64,000 nt of DNA from Aquihabitans sp. G128 (GTDB lineage: Bacteria; Actinomycetota; Acidimicrobiia; Acidimicrobiales; Iamiaceae), in contig NZ_CP077604.1 in assembly GCF_019048865.1 (NCBI RefSeq), forward strand, positions 3,596,001 through 3,660,000, written 5' to 3'. Shown in pieces: positions 8,619-16,445 of this stretch. Position 1 is the first letter of the stretch; every line of letters starts with the position of its first letter. The translations under genes were made by a program, and so were the position numbers. Below the pieces are notes generated by a model. It ran no database searches. It had not been told where the DNA came from and was given only the letters and a program-made list of their open reading frames with translations.

Positions 8619-9338
8619 GTGGCCGCCGTGGTCCTCGCCGCCGCTTCGGCCGCCGTGGTCCTCCTCGCCTTCGGCGGACCGAGGGCAGCCGGCCGGCCGC
8701 AGCCGGCCATGGCCGGCCCACGTTCCTCCCGGGCACCGGTGGGAGCGACGCCGCCCCTGGTCGGCGTGGCGATCGCCCTGGCCCTCCCGGTGCTGGCCGT
8801 CGTGCTCGTCGGGCCCCTGGCGGGGGTGGTCGCGGCGGCGTCAGTGCTGCTGGCTCGGCTCGCCTCGGTCCGCCGGGCTCGTCGGGCGCGGCAGCGGGCG
8901 GTCGAGGCCGCCACGCCCGAGCTGGTCGACCTGTTCGTGGTGGCCGCTGCCGCCGGGCACCCCGTGCCCACGTGCGTGCGGCTGGTCGCGGAACGGGCCC
9001 CAGCGGCGCTCCGGGCCCCGCTCGTCGCCGCGGCGGATCGTGCGGGCCGCGACGGGGTGGTCGTCGCCCTGGTGGCGTTCGGCGATGCCGTCGGGCCGTC
9101 GGTCGCTCCGCTCGTCGACGCGCTCGTCGCCAGCCACCGCAGCGGGTCGCCGCTGGCCGACGCCCTCGCCTCTGCGGCCGAGGCCGCCCGAGACGCCCGT
9201 CGTCGCCAGGCGGAGGAGGCGGCTCGTCGGCTGCCCGTCACGCTGCTGTTCCCATTGGTCTGTTGCGTGCTCCCGGCGTTCGGGCTGCTGACCGTGGTGC
9301 CGCTGCTGGCGGCGTCGCTCCGCTCGCTGCAGCCCTGA
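8619..9338 (+). CDS. tadC: TadC-like integral membrane protein of the Tad pilus
   Basis: 239 residues from GTG, one base after tadB. A hydrophobic N terminus is followed by an F-domain (ATPELVDLFVVAAAAGHPVP, then repeated helices) and a final hydrophobic segment (LLFPLVCCVLPAFGLLTVVPLL). It pairs with TadB as the platform for pilin export. The frame is open far upstream, but only as an out-of-phase shadow of tadB. Confidence 0.78.
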   Translation: MAAVVLAAASAAVVLLAFGGPRAAGRPQPAMAGPRSSRAPVGATPPLVGVAIALALPVLAVVLVGPLAGVVAAASVLLARLASVRRARRARQRAVEAATPELVDLFVVAAAAGHPVPTCVRLVAERAPAALRAPLVAAADRAGRDGVVVALVAFGDAVGPSVAPLVDALVASHRSGSPLADALASAAEAARDARRRQAEEAARRLPVTLLFPLVCCVLPAFGLLTVVPLLAASLRSLQP

Positions 9339-9483
9339 GCGCGGCGCACGAGCGCGCCCACCCCTGCTCGCACCTCCGGGTGCCGGACCCTCGCCGCCCA
9401 CGGCCCCTCGCCCCGGCACGTCCGTGCCCACCACCTACGACGCACGGCACCCCGCTCGTCGTCGCCCCCCCCTGGAGGTCTCC

Positions 9484-9732
9484 ATGCTCTCGCTCTCCGT
9501 CACCGCCCACCTCGCCCTGCTCCGTGCCGCCGAGGCTCGGGCCCACCTTGCCCGTGGCCGACGGCTCGACCGGCTGCGGTCGGCATCGGGCCAGGCCACC
9601 GCGGAGTACGCCCTCGTGCTGCTCGGCGCCGCAGCCATCGCCCTGCTGCTCGCGGCGTGGGCGGTGAAGTCCGGCAAGGTCGGCCAGCTGTTCGACGCGG
9701 TGTTCGGCAACCTCATCTCCGACGCCAAGTGA
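9484..9732 (+). CDS. Flp-type pilin (DUF4244-like)
   Basis: 82 residues from ATG 9484, preceded by GGAGG. After a basic N terminus of about 35 residues comes SGQATAEYALVLLGAAA, the Gly-x-x-x-x-Glu-Tyr pattern of class III prepilins, then a hydrophobic helix and a short C terminus. The structural subunit is cleaved at the Gly before the hydrophobic stretch; no prepilin peptidase gene is in the window. An in-frame ATG at 9424 exists but has no ribosome site. The stop overlaps the next GTG by four bases. Confidence 0.8.
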   Translation: MLSLSVTAHLALLRAAEARAHLARGRRLDRLRSASGQATAEYALVLLGAAAIALLLAAWAVKSGKVGQLFDAVFGNLISDAK

Positions 9733-10151
9733 GCTCGCGGGGGCGGTGCCGCCGGGGCGGTCGGGTTGGTGGGCAGGAGGGCGGGCAGGCCACGGTCGAG
9801 CTGGCCCTGGCGCTGCCCGTCGTCGTGCTGGCCCTGCTCCTCGTGGTCCAGGTCGCCCTGGTGGCCCGCGCCCAGCTCCTCGTCGTGCACGCCGCCCGGG
9901 AGGGGGCGCGGGCGGCGGCAGTCGATCCCGATCCCGGTGCCGCCGCCCGTGCGGCCCGGGCCACCCCTGGGCTCCGGGCCGGTGACCTGCGCGTCGAGGT
10001 CGCCGGCCGGGGCGGTGAGGGGAGCCGGGTCCGCGTCACCGTCCGCTACCGGGTGCGCACCGACGTGCCCCTCGTCGGCGGCCTCCTCGGCGACCCCACC
10101 GTGTCGGCCACCGTCACCATGCGCGTCGAGGCCGATCGCCGCGGACCCTGA
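9729..10151 (+). CDS. tadE: TadE-like pseudopilin
   Basis: 140 residues from GTG, overlapping the pilin stop (GTGA). GGQATVELALALPVVVLALLLVVQVAL near residues 19-45 is the classic TadE signature: a Glu five residues into a hydrophobic helix after a Gly. The rest is a soluble beta-rich domain. It is the last tad gene. The TadF or second TadE-like gene often found next in actinobacteria is absent and the sequence changes character here. Confidence 0.8.
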   Translation: MSSRGRCRRGGRVGGQEGGQATVELALALPVVVLALLLVVQVALVARAQLLVVHAAREGARAAAVDPDPGAAARAARATPGLRAGDLRVEVAGRGGEGSRVRVTVRYRVRTDVPLVGGLLGDPTVSATVTMRVEADRRGP

Positions 10152-10486
10152 CCGTGGGTGGCGGTCGTGCCGGAGCCTGGCCCCCAGCCCAGGTGGCGCA
10201 GCAGCACCGGCGGCCGTCGGATGGTCATGGAAGGGTCGCTCTGCTCAGCACCGAGAGCTCCCTAGGGGCGCTACGGAGCGAGCGGCCGACAGAGGTCGGC
10301 TTGACGAGCGCAGATGCCGAATGGATCCAGAGGCCATGCAGCACGTGGACGGTGGGTCCGAATGCTGGGCCGACCTGCTCGACAGCAGGGTGGCCGCCAC
10401 GGACATGAGGCGGAGCTGGACATCGGTAACCTCACTGCTCGTGAAGGCATGGAACTCCTGAGCTCGTTCCCGATCGGCCCAGCGTC
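10152..10486 (+). other. gene-free stretch at the edge of the accessory patch
   Basis: 335 bases with no convincing gene. Frames here lack GC3 bias and homology-like content. A small hairpin (arms 10285-10290 and 10295-10300, loop AGAG) could end the tad transcript. Composition drops from tad-like GC to a visibly lower GC from here to about 12.6 kb. I see no att site or repeat. Confidence 0.4.
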
Positions 10487-11278
10487 TTGACGTCTTCGCC
10501 AGATGATTGGGAGGCGGCGAAGGCGTCCTATCCGGTCGGGTCCGTCGTTGCCGGAACCGTCGTGGAGATCTGGCACTTCGGCGTGTTCGTCCGGCTGGCC
10601 CAGACAGGATTTCGAGGCCTTCTGCGCTATGTGGACATGGACCTGCGAGGACCCTCGTCCCCCGACATAGATCGGCCCCGAACGGGCGACGCCGTTGCCG
10701 GTGTGGTCGTTGGTCATGACGAGAATCGTCAGATCGTGCTCAGCCGTGACGCTGCAGCCCTGCAGTCGGCGCGGTGGGGACCGCTGACCGAGAGGTTCGA
10801 CCCCGCGCAGCTGGTTGAGGCGATCCTTCGATCCACGGACGAGTCGGGGAGGAGCCCCCTCGGTGTGGACGCTCGGGCATCGAAGTTCGTACCCCTCGTC
10901 GACGACGTAGGGGACCTTGGTCGAGCCAGGCTGGCGCCGGTCGAGCTTCGGTACCTGTGGCTGCACTTCCAGGAGGCATACGTCCTCGAAGGTCGCGACG
11001 GCGATCGGTCGGGCCTGCACCTGTTCTCCCCAGCTGCCTGCCAGGCTCGCTCGGAGCTCGAACGGGTGCGGCGGCGGAGCGAGACGAGGAACGCCGATCT
11101 CGTCATCGGGGAACTCCTCGACAACGACGATCTGCTCGTCTACCTGACCTCTGGCCGTCAAGAGCTCCTGATCGCCGGGCCCGGGACCCGCCGGGCGGGG
11201 TGGACATCGGTTGGCGAAGAGCTCTGCGCCTTCGTCGAGCGCTTCATCGAGGCCGGAGGGGAGAGGTTCTGGGCCTGA
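10487..11278 (+). CDS. S1 RNA-binding domain fused to a SUKH-like (SMI1/KNR4) domain
   Basis: 263 residues from TTG; an in-frame GTG about 20 codons later is an alternative. Residues 16-90 look like an S1 OB-fold (VGSVVAGTVVEIWHFGVFVRL ... QIVLSRD). The C-terminal half has the closing pattern of SUKH proteins: an ADLVIGELLDNDDLLVYL-like strand, an amphipathic helix (SVGEELCAFVERFIEAGG), then FW. SUKH proteins are commonly immunity proteins against polymorphic or contact-dependent nuclease toxins. Codon use is less GC3-biased than in flanking genes, suggesting transfer. No toxin gene is adjacent. The domain calls rest on motif resemblance, and the fusion is uncommon. Confidence 0.5.
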   Translation: MTSSPDDWEAAKASYPVGSVVAGTVVEIWHFGVFVRLAQTGFRGLLRYVDMDLRGPSSPDIDRPRTGDAVAGVVVGHDENRQIVLSRDAAALQSARWGPLTERFDPAQLVEAILRSTDESGRSPLGVDARASKFVPLVDDVGDLGRARLAPVELRYLWLHFQEAYVLEGRDGDRSGLHLFSPAACQARSELERVRRRSETRNADLVIGELLDNDDLLVYLTSGRQELLIAGPGTRRAGWTSVGEELCAFVERFIEAGGERFWA

Positions 11279-11484
11279 TCCCGGTGGTCCGGCGATCCGC
11301 GGCGGATCGGTTGCGTTGGCCCGACCTCGCCCTTGCCCCGTGCGGGCGTTGGGTGAGCGCACCCCAGAGTTCTGCTCCAGGCACGTCATCGGGTGCACGC
11401 GCACGGCTCTTGGCTTCGAACAGCCTTCGAGGGATACGAGCCGCATCGTGCCTGGGAGGACATCGAGCTTGGATTGGATGTGAG

Positions 11485-11841
11485 ATGAGAAACTTCCACG
11501 TCGAGCGGCTTGACGCTGCCGAGATCGATGGTGTTCGTCGTTGCTTGGACGCAGTGTGCGACGGCCCCTTCTTTGACGACTGGGAGTTCGGCACCCTCAT
11601 GGGAGTGACCCGCCAGGAGATGTCGAGGGTGCGCGATGCGTGGCCGGGAACTCCTACGGCGACGTCGTCTGAGGATGCTCTGCAGATGCAACGTGTAGCG
11701 GTGGGCAATGCCCTCGGCAATCTCCTGGGATACCCCTTGACCAACGTTGAGACGGCATCTCTCCGCGACAAGTGGGGCGTAGATCGGTCGCTCCTTGGAT
11801 CCATCCATGACCGTCTCTATGGCCGCTCGCCGGAACCGTGA
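11485..11841 (+). CDS. hypothetical protein, possibly immunity-type
   Basis: 118 residues from ATG 11485. The central motif GPFFDDWEFGTLMG...DEMSRVRDAWP-like reading and LGNLLGYPL recall small uncharacterised actinobacterial proteins, but I cannot assign a family. It is mostly helical and soluble with no signal peptide. It belongs to the same low-GC cluster as its neighbours, which suggests a shared history as accessory (perhaps immunity) genes; that role is inferred from context only. Confidence 0.55.
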   Translation: MRNFHVERLDAAEIDGVRRCLDAVCDGPFFDDWEFGTLMGVTRQEMSRVRDAWPGTPTATSSEDALQMQRVAVGNALGNLLGYPLTNVETASLRDKWGVDRSLLGSIHDRLYGRSPEP

Positions 11842-11966
11842 GTCTCTGCGGCGTGACCTTGGTCTGCCAGAGGCGCAGGAGCAGGCCCACCCGGTTCTGG
11901 CCGGATGGCGGTCGTGCGTACTGGCTGGATCGACTTGATCCCGGACGAGTGACGTGGAGGGCTGGC

Positions 11967-12065
11967 ATGTTCACGTGCCACTGCTGTGGATTTCGTACGT
12001 TGCACGAGAAGCCGACGGGAACGTACGAGATCTGTGAGGTCTGCTTCTGGGAGGAGGCCCATTGA
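11967..12065 (+). CDS. CPCC-type cysteine-rich mini-protein (32 residues)
   Basis: ATG 11967 has a strong GGAGG site (11956-11960) six bases upstream. The peptide reads MFTCHCCGFRTLHEK, then YEICEVCFWEEAH. It carries the C-x-C-C-G...YEIC-x-V-C-F-W signature of the Cys-rich CPCC family, probably a zinc knuckle. Family members usually run on for 30-40 residues after the FWE; this one stops at once. The frame can be extended back to a GTG at 11838 that overlaps the previous stop, but that part is not CPCC-like. It ends by overlapping the next TTG. Confidence 0.6.
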   Translation: MFTCHCCGFRTLHEKPTGTYEICEVCFWEEAH

Positions 12066-12580
12066 GTCTCGACATATCACTTGGCGGCCCTCGCCAAGCA
12101 CGACTGTGGGCCGAGCCGGATGCCCGGGGACCAGCTGCAGCGGTGGTCCTCGAGGTCCTCATCCCGACGCCGCCGGCGATTGCGCACGGTCGCCTGGGCT
12201 TCCATGCGGTCGGCGCCAGCCCGGACCTCCTGCAGGCGATGGCCGCAGCGTTGCCGCACGAGCCGGACCTGCGATACGCAGGCGAACCGAGGGATAGCGG
12301 TCCTTCCTTCTCGTTCGCTCAGGGTGGCTACGTCGAGCGCGGCGTCGCGTCGATTGGCCAGGTCGAGGTCGACGTCGAGGGGCCGATCTTCGCGTTGGTC
12401 TCTGCGACCTGCTCCTCGCCTGCGCTGCTGTACGCGGTCGCGCGGGCCGGTGCCAGTCTGTTGCAGCTGCCGGTCCCGGCGCTCGAACGGGACGCGGAGG
12501 GCCTGCTCCGAGAGGCGCTCCGCTTTGCGTTTGCTCGAGAGAACGGCGACGTGATTCTGGGGAACGAGCCGCTCGCATAG
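12062..12580 (+). CDS. hypothetical protein of the accessory patch
   Basis: 172 residues from a TTG whose TTGA overlaps the CPCC stop; a later start is possible. There is no recognised motif. The predicted fold is mixed alpha/beta and soluble, with no signal peptide. Translational coupling to the CPCC gene suggests joint expression. Function unknown. Confidence 0.5.
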   Translation: MSLDISLGGPRQARLWAEPDARGPAAAVVLEVLIPTPPAIAHGRLGFHAVGASPDLLQAMAAALPHEPDLRYAGEPRDSGPSFSFAQGGYVERGVASIGQVEVDVEGPIFALVSATCSSPALLYAVARAGASLLQLPVPALERDAEGLLREALRFAFARENGDVILGNEPLA

Positions 12581-12806
12581 CCCGGGCAGCCCCACGGTGG
12601 CTCGACCACCTGGCTGACCGGGAGCCCGGCAGGTCACGCCAAGACCCAGCACCGTACGGACGTAGGCGAACGCGGAACGTGAGGAAATTGTCGGCATTCC
12701 TGACGTGGTCGTGCAGGAACCCGGGTCACCTTGGCGAACCTCGTCACCTGGGGGAACCCCCGATCGGGCGACGGTCGGCACACCATCAGACAGAACGGGC
12801 ACGTTG

Positions 12807-14166
12807 ATGAAGCTTCGAAGGATTGCACTCACGGCTGCGGGCGGCGCACTGGTTGCGGCCATGACGGTCCCCGCAGCAGGGGCGGCCCCGGCCGCACCCA
12901 CCCAGGCGGGGGCCGACACGTTCGCCGCCGAGGCCAAGGCCAGCGCGCTGCGGCTCAACCTGTTCGGCCAGCAGCTCACCGTCGGCGCCACCACCGCCGG
13001 CGTGACCTCGCCGGACAAGGCCAACTCCGAGGGCTCCGGCGCCCTCATCGTGACCCAGGCGTTCGGCAGCTCCAAGGCGGCCGCCTCCGGTGCCGGCGAC
13101 TCCGACGGCTCGGCCACCCCGGTCTGCAGCCCCCCTCACCCTCCCGGCCTCGGTGCCGCTGCTCGACCTGTCGACGGCCTGCTCCTCGGCCGAGGCCGCG
13201 GTGACCGCCACCGGCTCCAGCTCCGACGCCGAGGGCAAGGCCCTCCACGTCAGCTTGGGCGGCGACCCGCTGGTGCAGCCGCTCATCGACGCCCTGCCCA
13301 TCGCCACCCTCACCGACACGCTGATCAGCGGCCTCGGCCCGCTCCTCGACCCGCTGGGCGCGGCCCTGCCGGTGCCCACCGACGTCGTGGTCGACCAGGT
13401 GACCGACCTGCTCCAGGACGCCATCACCGGCGACGGCGTGTCGGTGCTCACCGTCGACGCCGGCGACGCCGAGTCGCACACCTCGTCCGACGCCGACAGC
13501 GTCGACGCCTCGACCCTGTCGACCGGCGCCACCATCAAGGTCCTCGACCGGGGCGGCAGCACCTTCGGCACCCAGCCGATCCTGACCATCACGGCCGGCG
13601 AGTCCACCACCAACGTGTCCCGCAACCGGGCCTCGGGCGAGACCACCGCCGAGCAGACCGCCGTGCCGGTCCGGGTGACCGTGGCCGACGACGTCGCCCT
13701 GCTGCTGCAGCTCCCCAGCAAGAGCTTCGAGGTCCCGTCGGGCCAGCAGATCGACCTGCCCCTGCCCGCTCCGCTGACCTCGTCGATCAAGGTCTCGGGC
13801 GGCAGCACCCAGCAGCTCGAGAACGGTGCGTCGGCCGAGTCGGCCACCATCGAGCTGAACCTGCTCACCGGCCTCAACGGCGGCGTCACCCTGGCGCTCA
13901 GCGACGGGTCGTCGTCGGTGCTCGGCGAGGTCGCCGCGGCCCCGACGCCCACCACCGCCCCGCCGACCACCGCCGCTCCGGCGCCCGCGCCCACCGCCCC
14001 GGCTCGCACGCCCGGTGCCCCGGCTCGGACCTCGCTGCCCCGCACGGGCACCGAGGAGCAGCCGCTCCAGGAGATCGCCCTGGTCCTCGGCCTGAGCGCC
14101 GCCGGGATCGGCGGCCTGGTGGTGCGGTCCAGCCGCCGCAGCCGCCGGGCCACCGCCAAGGCCTGA
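12807..14166 (+). CDS. LPXTG cell-wall-anchored surface protein, split by a frameshift in a C run
   Basis: The corrected protein has about 452 residues. The N terminus has a typical Sec signal (basic start, hydrophobic core ending AAGAAPA near residue 30). The body is Ser/Thr/Asp-rich with beta character and no known domain. A Pro/Thr/Ala spacer precedes LPRTG (codons 14035-14049), a hydrophobic segment and a basic tail, a complete sortase sorting signal. The starting frame is lost at a run of six C (13130-13135); removing one C joins both halves in register (ATPVCSP-LTLPASVP). It is followed at once by a class E sortase gene, its likely anchoring enzyme. Confidence 0.8.
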
Positions 14167-14170
14167 CCCC

Positions 14171-14935
14171 GTGACGCCGATGCTGCTGGTCGGTGCCGCC
14201 CTCGTCCTCCTCGGCGCAGCCTTCGTGCTGCGCCGGGGGGCGGGTGGTGGCGGCGACCGGCGTTGGCCCTTCCGGGCCCAAACCGGGTACGTCCCGGCCC
14301 ACATGGCGCCCCGCAAGGGCGTGGTCGAGCTGCTCGCCCAGCACGCCTGGGCCCGCCGCACCCTCGGGGGCGTGGCAGCCGTGCTGGTGCTGGCGGCGGC
14401 GGGGGTGGCGGGCTACCCGTTCCTCACCGACCAGTACACCCACACCCTCCAGCACAAGCTGGAGAAGCAGTTCGTGAAGGGCTCCACCCGCACGGCCTAC
14501 CTCGCCGGCCAGATCCCGGTGGGCGACAGCCTCACCCGGATCAAGGCCCCGAAGATGGGCCTCGACACGGTGGTGGTCGAGGGGGTCACGGTGAGCGCCC
14601 TCAAGGCGGGCGCCGGGCACTACCCGGAGTCGCCCCTGCCGTGCGAGAAGGGCAACGTGGCCATCGCCGGCCACCGCACCACCTACGGCAAGCCCTTCAC
14701 CGACCTCGAGAAGCTCGCCCTCGGCGACCACATCACCCTCGAGACCCCGATCGGGTCGTGCACCTACGCGGTGACCACGGCGCCGTTCGAGGTCGACCCG
14801 AAGGACGTGGACGTGATCGCCCCCACCAAGGACGCCGAGCTCACGCTCACCACGTGCCACCCGGAGGGCTCCGCCCGCCAGCGGCTCGTCGTCCACGCCA
14901 AGCTGATCGCCAACGACCAGGACCACCCCGCATGA
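14171..14935 (+). CDS. class E sortase
   Basis: 254 residues from GTG. There are two hydrophobic segments (about 4-20 and 66-86), then the sortase barrel with catalytic His168 (AGHRTTYGKPF), Cys229 (TLTTCHPEG) and Arg238. It cleaves sorting signals between Thr and Gly and joins the protein to the cell wall; class E enzymes of actinobacteria usually prefer LAXTG, whereas its neighbour carries LPRTG. It starts four bases after the surface-protein stop and overlaps the next gene by ATGA, forming a three-gene surface operon. Confidence 0.88.
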   Translation: MTPMLLVGAALVLLGAAFVLRRGAGGGGDRRWPFRAQTGYVPAHMAPRKGVVELLAQHAWARRTLGGVAAVLVLAAAGVAGYPFLTDQYTHTLQHKLEKQFVKGSTRTAYLAGQIPVGDSLTRIKAPKMGLDTVVVEGVTVSALKAGAGHYPESPLPCEKGNVAIAGHRTTYGKPFTDLEKLALGDHITLETPIGSCTYAVTTAPFEVDPKDVDVIAPTKDAELTLTTCHPEGSARQRLVVHAKLIANDQDHPA

Positions 14936-16233
14936 CCGTCGCACCCTCGTCGCACCCCACCCGCCGGCCCCTGGCCAAGCGCCTCGCCCTCGTCGGCGCC
15001 GCAGCCGCTGCGCTCGCCGCGCCGGCCCTGGCCGCCTCGCCCGCCGGTGCCGCCAACGGCCTGTTGTGGCAGGTCAAGTGGTCGGCCCCGATCACCGCCG
15101 CGGGCCCCAACGCCTTCAGCGGGCCCCCGGAGCTCAAGGGCACCGCCGCTCCGCCCGTGGCCGGCAACCCCGCCAAGGTCACCTACTCCGTGGCCCTGCC
15201 GGCCGGGTACCCGGCGGCCTGCACGGTCGCCGGTGGCACCGCCACCCTGGCGGGCCAGGCCTTCTCGGCCAAGCCCGACTTCCCGTGCAACGGCACCTAC
15301 GTGGTCTCGGTGGTGGCCAACCAGCCGGCCAGCATCCTGAAGCCCAACTCCGACCCGCTGAAGGCGCCCGTCGCCCTGGCCGACCCCGGCCCCGGGCCGG
15401 CGCAGGCCAACGGCGGCGTGGTGGGCCGCGTGGTCACCACCAGCTGGGCCAGCGACCGCAGCCCGGACGTCGTCGGCTACCGCATCCTCCGCAACGGCGC
15501 GCCGATCAAGGACGTGGCCCAGGGCACCGGCGCCTACGTCGACACCGTCCCCGGCCCCGGCGACTACAGCTACGCCGTCCAGACCCTGCGCTGGGGCGCC
15601 GGCGGGCCCGGCTCGGCGCCGATCGCGTCGCCGGCCACCGGGGCCGGCACCGCGACGGTGCGCGACGACGCTCCGCCTTCGGGCACCGGCGGCGGCACCG
15701 GCACGGGCGGCGGCGGGACGGGCACCGGTGGCGGTGGCACCGGCACCGGCGGCAGCGGCACGGGCGGGTCGGGCAGCGGTGGCACCGGCACCGGTGGCTC
15801 GGGCACGGGCAGCTCGGGGGCGGGCTCCGGCTCGGTCCCCGCCGCCGGCAAGGCCAACCCGAAGGTGCCCGCCAACGGCCGGTCCTCCGGCCCCTCGGGC
15901 TCGCGCTCCACCTACCGCTCCGGCGGGACCATCTCGTCGGGATCGGGGCGCAGCGGCGGCGGCAGCTCCACCGAGACCACCGAGCCGGACACCTTCGAGG
16001 AGAAGCTGCCCTACCAGCCCAAGGACACGGGTCGCACCGTCGAGCTGGCCACCCCGGGCACCACCCGCACCGTCTCCCGAACCGTCAGCACCCCGCACAC
16101 CACCAAGCCGGGCCTGCTCGTGCCCATCGCGGTGGTGCTGGTCCTGGTGGCCGCCTCGGTCCAGATCCGGTCGTTCCTGCGCCGCACGGCGCCGGCCGGC
16201 ATCGAGCTCGAGCCCGAGGCCTGGGACGACTGA
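14932..16233 (+). CDS. secreted, membrane-anchored surface protein with a Gly/Thr-rich linker
   Basis: 433 residues. A twin-basic Sec-type signal (TRRPLAKRLALVGAAAAALAAPALAASPAGA) covers residues 11-42. Two beta-rich segments follow, the second (about 160-235) resembling a fibronectin type III fold (VVGYRILRNGAPI...GDYSYAVQTL). A Gly/Thr/Ser linker covers about 250-300, then a Ser-rich part, a single transmembrane segment near 400-416 and a short acidic tail. There is no LPXTG, so it is probably held by the membrane segment. The ATGA overlap ties it to the sortase gene. Confidence 0.7.
   Translation: MTVAPSSHPTRRPLAKRLALVGAAAAALAAPALAASPAGAANGLLWQVKWSAPITAAGPNAFSGPPELKGTAAPPVAGNPAKVTYSVALPAGYPAACTVAGGTATLAGQAFSAKPDFPCNGTYVVSVVANQPASILKPNSDPLKAPVALADPGPGPAQANGGVVGRVVTTSWASDRSPDVVGYRILRNGAPIKDVAQGTGAYVDTVPGPGDYSYAVQTLRWGAGGPGSAPIASPATGAGTATVRDDAPPSGTGGGTGTGGGGTGTGGGGTGTGGSGTGGSGSGGTGTGGSGTGSSGAGSGSVPAAGKANPKVPANGRSSGPSGSRSTYRSGGTISSGSGRSGGGSSTETTEPDTFEEKLPYQPKDTGRTVELATPGTTRTVSRTVSTPHTTKPGLLVPIAVVLVLVAASVQIRSFLRRTAPAGIELEPEAWDD
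15685..15830 (+). repeat. low-complexity GGC/ACC repeat coding a Gly-Thr linker
   Basis: Imperfect tandem repeats of a GGCACCGGCGGC-like unit encode runs such as GTGGGGTGTGGSGTGG. In the protein this is a flexible linker between the beta domains and the membrane anchor. Such tracts vary in length between strains and are prone to assembly error. Confidence 0.7.
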
Positions 16234-16270
16234 ACCTGCGCCCGCCCGTCACCCGTCGGGGGGATCGACG

Positions 16271-16295
16271 CCTCCGGGCGCCGCGAACCCGGAGG
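16271..16295. terminator. hairpin between convergent surface-protein and helicase genes
   Basis: CCTCCGGG (16271-16278) and CCCGGAGG (16288-16295) form an 8-bp stem with a nine-base loop in the 212-base gap between genes ending at 16233 (+) and 16446 (-). A bidirectional terminator is likely. Confidence 0.5.
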
Positions 16296-16445
16296 TCGGG
16301 CAGGAGATCGGTCGCCTAGGTCGAATGACCCATGCGGCGGGCCGGGTGCCGGTCGTGGAGGAGGGGATCGGACCCGGTCCGTCGTCGGCCTGCACGGCGA
16401 CGGCGAGCGGCCCCGACCTCGCCCCGGCAGCCTGCCGACTGGAGG

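Noticed and set aside
11838..11966. Longer CPCC protein starting at GTG 11838
   Set aside because: The added 43 residues are not CPCC-like, while ATG 11967 has an ideal GGAGG site. Kept as an alternative only.
12660..12806. Possible c-di-AMP (ydaO-type) riboswitch before the LPXTG gene
   Set aside because: GGGGGAACCCCC and a short CCCGGGT/ACCTGGG pairing are present, but the diagnostic downstream segment (GGGGUGAAUC-like) and the rest of the fold are missing.
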